Origin: Streptomyces sp. Tu 3180
GTDB taxonomy: Bacteria > Actinomycetota > Actinomycetes > Streptomycetales > Streptomycetaceae
Assembly: GCF_009852415.1 (NCBI RefSeq)
Contig: NZ_WOXS01000002.1
Coordinates: forward strand, 3,308,501-3,372,500
Length of the DNA stretch: 64,000 bases
Direction: 5' to 3'
The position numbers were made by a program, and so were the translations under genes. Of the stretch, positions 45,513 to 53,883 are shown in pieces. Below the pieces are notes generated by a model. The model worked only from the letters and a program-made list of their open reading frames with translations, was not told the origin of the DNA and did no database searches. Numbering within the stretch: the first letter of the stretch is position 1; each line of letters begins with the position of its first letter.

Positions 45513-45926
45513 GTTGTTACTCCCGTGTTCTTCTTGCCGTTGAGGCGTGCCACGCGGCGGAGCCGCATGTCGGGCACGGCGAAGCCGATGCTGCCAGGTT
45601 CCTCGGTGAGTCCCCGGACCCGGGTCCGTCGTCAGACCCTCGCGCCCAGAGACGCATCCTGCCTCCACCTGCGGCGGTAAAGCCAATCCGGCACCCGCAG
45701 GAGTCATGAGAACACCCGAGGGAGTCACACGAGGAACGCCACGACCCCGATAAGGTGACGTTCCGTACGCTTCCGGCGACGGACCGCAGGGGCCTGCGCC
45801 CGGGCCTGGCCGCCACCCTAGAGGGACGCCAGGAGCCACGGGTTCCACGACGCGCCGGTGTGAACCCGGCCGTGGCGATCCTCACAGCCCCGGTGCGGCC
45901 GGAGCGGCCGCGGGGCCCACGGGACC
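45513..45926. promoter_or_regulatory. Leader and promoter region of the HU gene
   Basis: No gene is seen in these 414 bases between the malic-enzyme stop and the HU start. They hold the HU promoter and a long untranslated leader. Two copies of GGAGTCA lie about 18 bases apart near 45706 and 45721. No clear sigma-factor consensus can be assigned. Confidence 0.4.
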
Positions 45927-47336
45927 CTACGCCCCGGCCGCCCGGGCCGCCTCCCGCACCGCGCCGGCCACCGCGCCCGCGACCTTGTCGTTGAAGACGG
46001 ACGGGATGATGTAGTTCGGGTTCAGCTCGTCCTCGGTCACCACGTCCGCGAGGGCCTGCGCGGCGGCCAGCATCATCTCGGTGTTGACGGTGCGGGACTG
46101 GGCGTCCAGCAGGCCGCGGAACACGCCGGGGAAGACCAGCACGTTGTTGATCTGGTTGGGGAAGTCGGAGCGCCCGGTGGCCACGACGGCCGCCGTCTGG
46201 CGGGCGATCGCCGGGTCCACCTCGGGGTCGGGGTTCGCGAGCGCGAACACGATCGCGCCCTCGGCCATCGCGGCCACGTCCTCGCCGTCGAGGACGTTCG
46301 GGGCGGAGACGCCGATGAAGACGTCCGCGCCGCGCACCGCCTCCTTCAGCGTGCCGGTCAGGCCCTCGGGGTTGGTGTTGTCGGCGATCCAGCGCAGGGC
46401 CGACTCGGGGGCGGCGCCGACCAGGTCCTCACGGCCCGCGTGGACCACGCCGTGGATGTCGGCCACGACGGCGTTCTTCACGCCCGCGGCGAGCAGCAGC
46501 TTCAGGATGGCCGTGCCGGCCGCGCCGGCACCGGACATGACGACGCGGATGTTCTCGATCCCCTTGCCGGCCACCCGCAGGGCGTTGGTGAGGGCCGCCA
46601 GGACGACGATCGCGGTGCCGTGCTGGTCGTCGTGGAAGACGGGGATGTCGAGCGCCTCGCGCAGCCGGGCCTCGATCTCGAAGCAGCGCGGCGCGGAGAT
46701 GTCCTCCAGGTTGATGCCGGCGAAGCCCGGGGCGATGGCCTTGACGATCTCGACGATCGCGTCGGTGTCCTGGGTGTCCAGGCAGATCGGCCAGGCGTCG
46801 ATGCCGGCGAAGCGCTTGAACAGGGCCGCCTTGCCCTCCATGACCGGCAGCGCGGCCTTGGGGCCGATGTTGCCCAGGCCCAGCACGGCGGAGCCGTCGG
46901 TGACGACCGCGACGGAGTTGCGCTTGATGGTGAGGCGGCGCGCGTCCTCGGGGTTCTCGGCGATCGCCATGCAGACCCGGGCGACACCCGGGGTGTAGAC
47001 CATGGAGAGGTCGTCACGGTTGCGGATGGGGTGCTTCGACGCCATCTCGATCTTGCCGCCGAGGTGCATCAGGAACGTACGGTCCGAGACCTTGCCCAGG
47101 GTGACGCCCTCGATGCCGCGCAGCTGCTCGACGATCTCGTCGGCGTGGGCGGTGGAGGTGGCCGCGATGGTGACGTCGATGCGGAGCTTCTCGTGGCCGG
47201 ACGCCGTGACGTCGAGGCCGGTCACCGAGCCTCCGTGGGACTCGACAGCCGTGGTGAGCTGGGAGACCGCGGTTCCGCTCGCGGGCACCTCCAGCCGGAT
47301 GGTCATCGAGTAGGAGACGCTGGGCGCCGTTGCCAT
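45927..47336 (-). CDS. NAD(P)-dependent malic enzyme with N-terminal ACT domain
   Basis: Oxidative decarboxylation of malate to pyruvate. It has 469 residues. An ACT-type regulatory domain at residues 8-80 (SMTIRLEVPASGTAVSQLTTAVESHGGSV) is followed by the malic-enzyme core: VYTPGVARVCMAI, DGSAVLGLGNIGPKAALPVMEGK, EDISAPRCFEIE, FHDDQHGTAIVVLAAL (metal ligands), SGAGAAGTAILKLL (nucleotide fold). The ATG at 47336 follows a GAGGAAG. From memory the S. coelicolor counterpart SCO2951 is NAD-dependent. The ACT domain suggests amino-acid control. Confidence 0.93.
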   Translation of the reverse strand: MATAPSVSYSMTIRLEVPASGTAVSQLTTAVESHGGSVTGLDVTASGHEKLRIDVTIAATSTAHADEIVEQLRGIEGVTLGKVSDRTFLMHLGGKIEMASKHPIRNRDDLSMVYTPGVARVCMAIAENPEDARRLTIKRNSVAVVTDGSAVLGLGNIGPKAALPVMEGKAALFKRFAGIDAWPICLDTQDTDAIVEIVKAIAPGFAGINLEDISAPRCFEIEARLREALDIPVFHDDQHGTAIVVLAALTNALRVAGKGIENIRVVMSGAGAAGTAILKLLLAAGVKNAVVADIHGVVHAGREDLVGAAPESALRWIADNTNPEGLTGTLKEAVRGADVFIGVSAPNVLDGEDVAAMAEGAIVFALANPDPEVDPAIARQTAAVVATGRSDFPNQINNVLVFPGVFRGLLDAQSRTVNTEMMLAAAQALADVVTEDELNPNYIIPSVFNDKVAGAVAGAVREAARAAGA

Positions 47337-47780
47337 GGCCGACTTCCTCTGCTTTCACCGTGTCGCTGCTTCGCTGTGTGGCACAGCGTTGTGCCGTCCG
47401 ATCGTCGCACCTACCGCCGAGTACGCGGTAGTCGCTTCGAGTTGCGAACGTTTTGTTCGCACCCGGGGCGGGTATCTCCGGCGTCTTTCGGAAAGCTTCT
47501 TCCACCATACGAGAGGTGGTCCGGATCGGTGAAGGGGCCCGGACAGCGAAAGAGGCCCACGTCACACCAGGTGACGTGGGCCTCCGGAACGCTTGGTGAC
47601 ACCGACCCGCCATGCTCGCCTCGCGGCAAGTGGTCGCTCGTAGCGACGAAGGTTGGGCCCGGGGGCTTGGATCGGGCCGGTGCCACACCAAGGCTAACAA
47701 AGGATCCCGGTGGGCCATTCCCGTACCGCGGACGGTTTTCCCGCGCGGGGACCGGCACCCCGGGGCCGGCCCCCCCGGGC
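47337..47780. promoter_or_regulatory. Malic-enzyme promoter region with a palindrome
   Basis: A 444-base gap with no gene. CGCTGTG-TGG-CACAGCG (47372-47388) is a perfect 7-3-7 dyad 36 bases before the malic-enzyme start and may be an operator. The terminator at 47552-47584 divides the helicase transcript from this promoter. Confidence 0.45.
47552..47584 (-). terminator. Terminator after the HelD-type helicase
   Basis: Perfect 14-base stem (GAGGCCCACGTCAC and complement), loop of five bases, followed on the minus strand by TTTCGCT. It lies about 200 bases beyond the helicase stop. Confidence 0.8.
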
Positions 47781-50078
47781 TCAGTCCCTCAGCAGGTCCG
47801 GCACCCCGGCCGCGTCCGGCTCGTCCCGCTCCTGCGAGACCACCGTCAGCTGCCGGGTGGCCCGGGTCAGGGCGACGTACAGGACGCGCAGCCCGGCCGG
47901 CGACTCGTCGGCGATCTCGGCCGGGGAGACGACGACGGTGGCGTCGTACTCCAGGCCCTTGGCCTCCAGGCTGCCGAGCGCCACGACGCGGTCGCCCAGC
48001 CCGTCGAGCCAGCGCCGGGCCTCCTCGCGGCGCTGCATGGCGACGACCACGCCGACCGTGCCGTCCACCTGCTCCAGCAGCCGCGCCGCCTCCGCGCGCA
48101 CGGTCGCGCCCAGCGACTCCGTCACGACCGAGAAGCGCGGCTCCACGCCGGTGGAGCGCACCGCCCGCGGGGACACCGAGCCGGGCATGGCGAGGGCGAG
48201 CACCTTCGACGCCAGCTCGGCGATCTCCGCCGGGTTGCGGTAGTTCACCGTGAGCTCGAAGCGGCGGCGGGGCCGCGTGCCGAGGGCCTCGTCGCGGGCC
48301 TGGGCGGCCTCGTCGGGGTCGGACCAGGAGGACTGGGCCGGGTCGCCGACGACCGTCCAGGTGGCGTGCCGCCCGCGCCGGCCGACCATGCGCCACTGCA
48401 TCGGGGTGAGGTCCTGGGCCTCGTCGACGATCACGTGGGCGTACTCGACGCGCTCCTGGGCGAGCCGCTCGGCCCGCTCGCGCTGCGACTCCTCGCGCAC
48501 CGGCATCAGCTCCTCCAGGCCGGTGAGCTGGTCCAGCGGGTCGATCTCGCGCTTCCTGCGGGGGCGGGCCGGGGTGCCGAGGATCGCCTGGAGCTCGTCG
48601 AGCAGCGCGACGTCGTGCACGGAGCGGCCGTCCCGCTGCAGCGAGCGGGCGACCCTGCGGACCTCGCCGGGGTTGAGGACGCGGCGGGACCAGCGGCCCA
48701 GGCGCTTCTCGTCCGCCATGGCGCCGAGGACGGCGGCCGGGGTCAGCTCGGGCCACCAGGCGTCGAGGAAGGCGGTGAAGTCGTCCTCGGAGGTGACGTC
48801 CTCGTCGAAGGAGGAGCGCAGCTCGGCGGCGAGCTCCGGGTCGGTGTGCCGGCCCGCCGCGCCGGAGCGCTCCCACAGGGCGTCGAGCAGCAGCTTGCGG
48901 GCGCGGGGGCGCAGCAGGTTGACCGGGGCGGTGCCGCCGAGGGCGGTGCGGCGGATCTCCGCCAGCTCCCCGGCCTCCAGCTCCAGGCGCCGGCCGAAGG
49001 CGACGACCCGCAGCCGGGCCGGTGAACCGTTCCCCTCCAGCGCTCCGCGCGCGGCCTTCCGCAGCACCTTGAGCATGCGCGACGAGCCCTTGGCACGGGC
49101 CACCGACGGGGAGTCGTACAGCGTCGCCTCGACGCCCTCGACGAGCGAGCCGACGGCGCGGATCGCGACCTGGCCCTCCTCGCCGAGCGAGGGCAGCACG
49201 CCCTCGGTGTAGGCGACCAGCAGGGGGGTGGGCGAGACGATCAGGATGCCGCCCGCGTACCGGCGCCGGTCCTGGTAGAGCAGGTAGGCCGCCCGGTGCA
49301 GGGCGACGGCGGTCTTGCCGGTGCCGGGGCCGCCCTCGACGTGGGTCACCGAGGCGGCGGGGGCGCGGATCACCAGGTCCTGCTCGGCCTGGATGGACGC
49401 CACGATGTCCCGCATGGTGTGGGTGCGGGCCTGGCCGAGCGCGGCCATCAGGGCGCCGTCGCCGATCACGGGCAGCTCGTGGCCGTCCAGGGACGCCGTC
49501 AGCTCCGGGCGCATCAGGTCGTCCTCGACACCGAGGACGCGGCGGCCCTTGGAGCGGATCACGCGGCGGCGCACGACCCGGCCCGGGTCGACCGGCGTGG
49601 ACCGGTAGAAGGGCGCGGCGGCCGGGGCCCGCCAGTCGATGACCAGCGGGGCGTAGTCCTCGTCGAGGACGCCGATGCGGCCGATGTGCAGGGTCTCGGC
49701 GATGTCGGCGGTGTTGTCGGGGCGCACGGCGCCCTCGGCGGGCTCGACGGCGGTGTAGGCGCCGTCGGGGCCCTTCCTGCCGTCCTTGCCGGGCAGCAGG
49801 TCGATCCGGCCGAAGAGGAAGTCCTCGAACTCGTTGTTCAGCCGGTTGAGGTGGACGCCGGCCCGGAAGACCTGGGCGTCCCGCTCGGCGAGGGCGCCGG
49901 GCGTGCCGACCTGGCCGCGCCGGGCGGCGTCGCGCATGAGGAACTCGGCCTCGTGGATCTTCTCCTCGAGGCGCCGGTACACCCGGTCCAGGTGTTCCTG
50001 TTCGACGCGGATCTCCCGGTCGCGAACGGAGTCGTGAACCGGGTCGACCGCGGTTTCCTGTTGAGCCTGAGCGGCCAC
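47781..50078 (-). CDS. HelD-type RNA polymerase-associated helicase-like ATPase
   Basis: Superfamily-1 (UvrD/Rep-like) ATPase of 765 residues. The N-terminal helical arm (REIRVEQEHLDRVYRRLEEKI, 21-41), the HelD block HIGRIGVLDEDYAPLVIDWRAPAAAPFYR (131-159), Walker A GGPGTGKT (249-256), VIVDEAQDLTPMQ and the C-terminal LYVALTRATRQL mark it as HelD rather than UvrD. HelD proteins remove stalled RNA polymerase from DNA, and some (HelR) protect against rifamycin. No rifamycin-associated element was seen upstream. It lies 60 bases after rsuA on the same strand and may belong to the sigU operon. Confidence 0.88.
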   Translation of the reverse strand: MAAQAQQETAVDPVHDSVRDREIRVEQEHLDRVYRRLEEKIHEAEFLMRDAARRGQVGTPGALAERDAQVFRAGVHLNRLNNEFEDFLFGRIDLLPGKDGRKGPDGAYTAVEPAEGAVRPDNTADIAETLHIGRIGVLDEDYAPLVIDWRAPAAAPFYRSTPVDPGRVVRRRVIRSKGRRVLGVEDDLMRPELTASLDGHELPVIGDGALMAALGQARTHTMRDIVASIQAEQDLVIRAPAASVTHVEGGPGTGKTAVALHRAAYLLYQDRRRYAGGILIVSPTPLLVAYTEGVLPSLGEEGQVAIRAVGSLVEGVEATLYDSPSVARAKGSSRMLKVLRKAARGALEGNGSPARLRVVAFGRRLELEAGELAEIRRTALGGTAPVNLLRPRARKLLLDALWERSGAAGRHTDPELAAELRSSFDEDVTSEDDFTAFLDAWWPELTPAAVLGAMADEKRLGRWSRRVLNPGEVRRVARSLQRDGRSVHDVALLDELQAILGTPARPRRKREIDPLDQLTGLEELMPVREESQRERAERLAQERVEYAHVIVDEAQDLTPMQWRMVGRRGRHATWTVVGDPAQSSWSDPDEAAQARDEALGTRPRRRFELTVNYRNPAEIAELASKVLALAMPGSVSPRAVRSTGVEPRFSVVTESLGATVRAEAARLLEQVDGTVGVVVAMQRREEARRWLDGLGDRVVALGSLEAKGLEYDATVVVSPAEIADESPAGLRVLYVALTRATRQLTVVSQERDEPDAAGVPDLLRD

Positions 50079-50138
50079 CGGGCCCCCTTCTGACGTGCTG
50101 GGCAGCCGTCAACCGTACGCGAAGGGAGCCCCGTGAGG

Positions 50139-50978
50139 CTACGAGTCGACCTCCACCAGCCGCTTGCCGTCGAAGGTCATCACCTCGAAGTGATCGATCT
50201 CGTTCGGTTCGAACGCGGCGCCGCCCTGGACGTACAGCGGCTGCTTGGCCTTGTCCGCCTCGGCGTCCGGCAGGCCGTAGCCCCAGTCCGGGACCGACCA
50301 GGACGTGACGGTCTCCCGCTCGCCGTTCTTCCCGACGGCGACCAGCGAGCACTTCTGCGGACCCGTGACATTCTTCAGCTCCAGGACCGTCTGGGTGCCC
50401 CAGGCCTTCTTCTCCAGCGCCACGGTCGCGGAGACCTTGGTGCCCGGATCGGTGGCCGAGACCTTGTCGGGGGTCTTGTCGAAGGTCTCCTTGGCCGGGT
50501 TCGCCGCGAGCGTCCGGCCGGTGCCGCCGCCACCGCCACCGCCGCCGTCGTCCCCGCCGGTGGTCGCCACGGCCACGAAGGGGCCGCTGACGATCAGCGC
50601 GCCCGCCGCGGCCACCATGTAGAAGTTGCGGCGGCGCTTCCTCGCGCGGCGCTCGGCGACCTCGTCGACCAGCTTCTCCACCACGCGCGGACTCGGCCGG
50701 GCGGACAGCGACTCGCCGATGTCGGGCGTCCCGGCACCGGGCAGGTCCGCGAGCGCGGCCAGCATCGGTTCCATGCCCGCGAGTTCGTCGAGCTGCTGGG
50801 CGCACCACTCGCAGGTCGCGAGGTGCGCCTCGAAAGCGGTTGCTTCGGCGTCGTCGAGGATGCCGAGGGCGTAGGCGCCGACGGTCTCGTGTTCGTTCGG
50901 CACCGGTGATCCCTGCATGGCCCCAGACATACCCGCACCGCCCGTGCCGAATCCCTGATTTCCCCCGTACACACTCAT
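50139..50978 (-). CDS. rsuA: Anti-sigma factor (RsuA type) with zinc-binding ZAS motif
   Basis: Membrane anti-sigma factor of 279 residues. The cytoplasmic N-terminus has a zinc anti-sigma motif HLATCEWC (H-x3-C-x2-C). One membrane helix (NFYMVAAAGALIVSGPFVAVA, about residue 117-137) leads to an outside domain with a poly-Gly spacer. The ATG shares its A with the sigma-factor TGA (TGATG), so the two are translated together. It matches, from memory, the SCO2953 RsuA/SCO2954 SigU pair. The outside domain presumably senses an envelope signal. Confidence 0.9.
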   Translation of the reverse strand: MSVYGGNQGFGTGGAGMSGAMQGSPVPNEHETVGAYALGILDDAEATAFEAHLATCEWCAQQLDELAGMEPMLAALADLPGAGTPDIGESLSARPSPRVVEKLVDEVAERRARKRRRNFYMVAAAGALIVSGPFVAVATTGGDDGGGGGGGGTGRTLAANPAKETFDKTPDKVSATDPGTKVSATVALEKKAWGTQTVLELKNVTGPQKCSLVAVGKNGERETVTSWSVPDWGYGLPDAEADKAKQPLYVQGGAAFEPNEIDHFEVMTFDGKRLVEVDS

Positions 50979-51556
50979 CACGCCGTCACCCCCCGCTCCT
51001 CCAGAGCCAGCTTCATCGACCGCAGGGCGTAGAACACCCGGGAGCGGACGGTGCCGCTGGGTATGCCGAGTGTCTGCGCCGCCTCATTGACGGTACGCCC
51101 CTTGAAGTACGTCTCGACGAGGACCTCCCGGTGGGCAGGGGTCAGGTCGTCGAGCGCGTCCGACAGCGTCATCAGCCACAGCGCCTTGTCGATCTCGTCC
51201 TCCGCGGGGATGACCTCCAGCGGCGACGGATCGACCTCCTGCGGCCGGGCCTGCCGGCTGCGGTGGCCGTCGATGACGATGCGCCGGGCGACCGTCACCA
51301 GCCAGGGGCGTACCGAACCGGTCGCCCGATTGAGCTGACCGGCGTTCTTCCAGGCACGGATGAGCGTCTCCTGCACGACGTCCTCGGCGCGTTGCCGGTC
51401 TCCGGCGACCAGCCGCAGGACGTAGGCCAGCAAGGGTCCGGCGTGCTCGCGGTACAGCGCACGCATCAGCTCCTCGTCGGGTTCCGACGGCGCTGAGGGC
51501 ATGCGATGTCGGGCCCTCGATGCACGGTCATTGGCCACGACGGAATCCTTGCGCAC
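50978..51556 (-). CDS. sigU: ECF sigma factor SigU
   Basis: Extracytoplasmic-function sigma factor, 192 residues from the chosen GTG. Region 2 (ELMRALYREHAGPLLAYVLRL; RAEDVVQETLIRAWKN) and region 4 (LTPAHREVLVETYFKGRTVNEAAQTLGIPSGTVRSRVFYALRSMK) are intact. Several in-frame starts exist: GTG 51562, GTG 51556 (five bases after GGAGG), GTG 51538 and the ATG before PSAPSEPDEEL. The middle choice fits the ribosome binding site best. In S. coelicolor SigU hyperactivity blocks development and alters secretion. Confidence 0.92.
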   Translation of the reverse strand: MRKDSVVANDRASRARHRMPSAPSEPDEELMRALYREHAGPLLAYVLRLVAGDRQRAEDVVQETLIRAWKNAGQLNRATGSVRPWLVTVARRIVIDGHRSRQARPQEVDPSPLEVIPAEDEIDKALWLMTLSDALDDLTPAHREVLVETYFKGRTVNEAAQTLGIPSGTVRSRVFYALRSMKLALEERGVTA

Positions 51557-51863
51557 GCCCACCTCCGATGTCCGGGGGTTCCCCCAGCCGGTCGCTCGAC
51601 AACCGGTACGCAGACGGGGCGCCGGGTGTTCAAAGCGAGGGGACAGTTTTCTGCGGGGCGGCGCGAGGACCGGGACATGAGGTCACATTCCCCCCGCTTT
51701 CCCTTCACGTTTCCGACACGGCGGCGAGGACGGGCGCGCCGCCCGTGGAGCGCGGGCGGCGCGCGGGGCGTGAGGGACGTCACCGCGGCGTCCCGGCGCG
51801 GGCGGCGCGCGGAAGCCGTACCGGGGGCGGCCGTTCAGGGCGGCCGGGCGGGGGCCGGGCGCC
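51557..51863. other. sigU upstream region with a terminator-like hairpin
   Basis: A 307-base gap. A perfect 12-base stem (51734-51745 with 51753-51764, loop of seven) probably ends the CGNR transcript. A 17-base GC-rich sequence at 51750-51766 recurs at 51796-51812. The sigU promoter should lie to the left; I cannot identify it. Confidence 0.5.
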
Positions 51864-52457
51864 TCAGGCGCGGGCGAGGGCGGCGCGGCGGCGGTGGCGG
51901 GCCACGCGTTCGCGGTTCCCGCAGACCTCGCTGGAGCACCAGCGCCTCCGGTGGCCCCGGGAGGTGTCGAGGTACACGATCGGGCAGTTGTCGCCCTCGC
52001 ACTGCCGCAGACCCGCGCGCGCGACGGGGTCGGTGAGCAGGTACACGGCGTCCCGCGCGACCGCCGCGAGCAGTGCGGCGCGGCCGGGCGGGCCGTCGAG
52101 ACGGCGCGTCAGCACACCGTCGTCACCGGGGACCGCGCGCGGGGCCGGGGGCGCCGCGCGGGCGAGGTCGTTGACCCGGGCGAGCGCGAGGTCGTACGCG
52201 CGGACGCCGGGCGCCGCCCGGCCGCGCACCAACGGGCCGATCCGGTCGCGCAGTTCGCGGAAGGCCGCCGGCCACGAGGGGTCGGCGTGGGCCAGCGGGG
52301 TGCCCGGCGGGACGAGTCCCGAGCCGGTGATCCAGGCCCGCAGCACCTCGACCGAGCCGAGCCGTTCCACGGGGTGCGTGGTCGCGAGGAGATCCAGACA
52401 GACCCGCCCGGTGTCGAACCGCAGCTCGTGGGGCGCCGTGGCCGTACCCAGTGCCAT
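51864..52457 (-). CDS. CGNR zinc-finger protein (ABATE domain)
   Basis: Putative regulator of 197 residues. The N-terminal ABATE domain begins RFDTGRVCLDLLATT. The C-terminal CGNR finger (residues 153-187) has CEGDNC then WCSSEVCGNRERVARHR, with four zinc cysteines and a basic tail that may bind DNA. ATG at 52457. Members are widespread in actinobacteria with unknown targets. It is separated from nnaR by 153 bases. Confidence 0.88.
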   Translation of the reverse strand: MALGTATAPHELRFDTGRVCLDLLATTHPVERLGSVEVLRAWITGSGLVPPGTPLAHADPSWPAAFRELRDRIGPLVRGRAAPGVRAYDLALARVNDLARAAPPAPRAVPGDDGVLTRRLDGPPGRAALLAAVARDAVYLLTDPVARAGLRQCEGDNCPIVYLDTSRGHRRRWCSSEVCGNRERVARHRRRAALARA

Positions 52458-52610
52458 GTGCCTGTCACCGCCTAGGGTTTCACCCCGGCCGCGCGGGACC
52501 GGGGTGATGCGCGTGAGGGGCCGGGAAGTCCTCTCCCTACAGTGCCTGCCCGCTCCCGCGCCCGGAACCCCCCGCACGGCACCCTCGCCCCGCCGGGCCG
52601 GCCGGCACGC

Positions 52611-53762
52611 TCAGGCGTCCGCGTACTTCGACTCCGCCTGCGGGTCCAGGGCGAGCCGGTAGCCGCGCTTGACGACCGTCTGGATCAGCTTGGGGGCGCC
52701 GAGGGCGCTGCGCAGGCGGGCCATGGCGGTCTCCACCGCGTGCTCGTCGCGGCCCGCTCCCGGCAGCGCGCGCAGCAGGTCCGCGCGGGCGACGACCCAG
52801 CCGGGCCGCCGGGCGAGCGCCCGCAGCAGGGACATGCCGGCCGGCGGTACGGGCCTGAGCTCGTCGTCCACCAGGACCGCGTGCCCGCGGATCTCCACCC
52901 GGTGCCCGGCGACGGGCAACGTGCGGGCCCGGGCGGGCAGTTCCTGGCAGAGCAACTGGACGAGGGGGCCGAGCCGGAAGCGTTCGGGCTGGACGGTGCC
53001 GACGCCGCGGGCCTGCAACGGCAGCGCGGTGACCGGGCCGACGCAGGCGGGCAGGACGTCGTGGCCGAGGGCGGCGAGCACGTCGTCGAGCAGGCCGCGC
53101 TCCTCGGCCCGGGACAGCAGGGAGGCCGCGGCGGGCGCGCTGGTGAAGGTGACCGCGTCCAGGGTCCGGGAGACGGCGGCGTCCAGCAGCCGGTCGACGG
53201 GGCCGAGGTCCTCCGGCGGCAGCCACCGGTAGACCGGCACCCCCACCACCTCCGCTCCCCCGGCCCGCAGCGACTCCACGAACCCGGGCAGCGGCTCGCC
53301 GTGCAGCTGCACGGCGACGCGCAGTCCGTCGACGCCCTCCTCGAGCAGCCGGTCGAGCACCTCCGCCAGGGACTCCGACGCCGGCGACCACTCCTCGGTC
53401 AGTCCGGCGGCCCGGATCGCGCCCTTCACCTTGGGGCCGCGCGCCAGGATCCGCACCTCGCGCAGCCTCGCCAGCAGGTCCTCGCCCAGCCCCCAGCCGT
53501 CGGCGGCCTCCACCCAGCCCCGGAAGCCGATGGCGGTGGTGGCGATCGCGATGTCCGGGGCCTGCCCGATGATCTCCTTGGTGGCGGCCAGGAGTTCGCT
53601 GTCGTCGGCCAGCGGCACGATCCGCAGGGCGGGGGCGTGCAGCACGACGGCTCCGCGCCGCTCCAGCAGCGCGCCCAGTTCGTCGGCCCGGCGCGCCGCG
53701 GTCACCCCCACGGTGAAGCCCGCGAGTGGCCCGTGGTCCGGTCGCTGTCGTTCGTCGTCCAT
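52611..53762 (-). CDS. nnaR: Nitrate-assimilation regulator NnaR (HemD-like plus winged helix)
   Basis: Protein of 383 residues. Residues 10-270 match uroporphyrinogen-III synthase (TVGVTAARRADELGALLERRGA; DAVTFTSAPAAASLL). Residues 285-375 are an OmpR-type DNA-binding domain (VDDELRPVPPAGMSLLRALARRPGWVVARADLL; ETAMARLRSALGAPKLIQTVVKRGYRL). This fusion next to narK is the arrangement of NnaR (SCO2958), which works with GlnR to activate nitrate genes. Whether the HemD part is catalytic is unclear. ATG at 53762. Confidence 0.88.
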   Translation of the reverse strand: MDDERQRPDHGPLAGFTVGVTAARRADELGALLERRGAVVLHAPALRIVPLADDSELLAATKEIIGQAPDIAIATTAIGFRGWVEAADGWGLGEDLLARLREVRILARGPKVKGAIRAAGLTEEWSPASESLAEVLDRLLEEGVDGLRVAVQLHGEPLPGFVESLRAGGAEVVGVPVYRWLPPEDLGPVDRLLDAAVSRTLDAVTFTSAPAAASLLSRAEERGLLDDVLAALGHDVLPACVGPVTALPLQARGVGTVQPERFRLGPLVQLLCQELPARARTLPVAGHRVEIRGHAVLVDDELRPVPPAGMSLLRALARRPGWVVARADLLRALPGAGRDEHAVETAMARLRSALGAPKLIQTVVKRGYRLALDPQAESKYADA

Positions 53763-53824
53763 GGCTCTCGTCCCGCACTCGAGTCGGCGTACCGCACGGA
53801 GGTGCGGCTCCACCTCCGTGCCGG

Positions 53825-53858
53825 ACCGAGCCTGTCAACGATCCGTGACAGGCTCGGT
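53825..53858. promoter_or_regulatory. 13-base inverted repeat between narK and nnaR
   Basis: ACCGAGCCTGTCA and its exact complement flank eight bases. The site is just beyond the narK stop and 63 bases before nnaR, so it may be a narK terminator, an nnaR operator (TGTCA-N8-TGACA core) or both. Three GTCAC copies lie alongside at 53869, 53883 and 53893. Confidence 0.55.
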
Positions 53859-53883
53859 TCGGCTTGATGTCACCAGTGTTACG

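Noticed and set aside
50079..50138. Rifamycin-associated element upstream of the HelD gene
   Set aside because: No long inverted repeat of the expected type is present in the 60-base gap or at the sigU start.
47014..50808. A 1264-codon minus-strand frame spanning the malic-enzyme promoter, helicase and rsuA
   Set aside because: It overlaps three well-supported genes in another frame. Its Arg/Pro/Gly composition is typical of a shifted frame.
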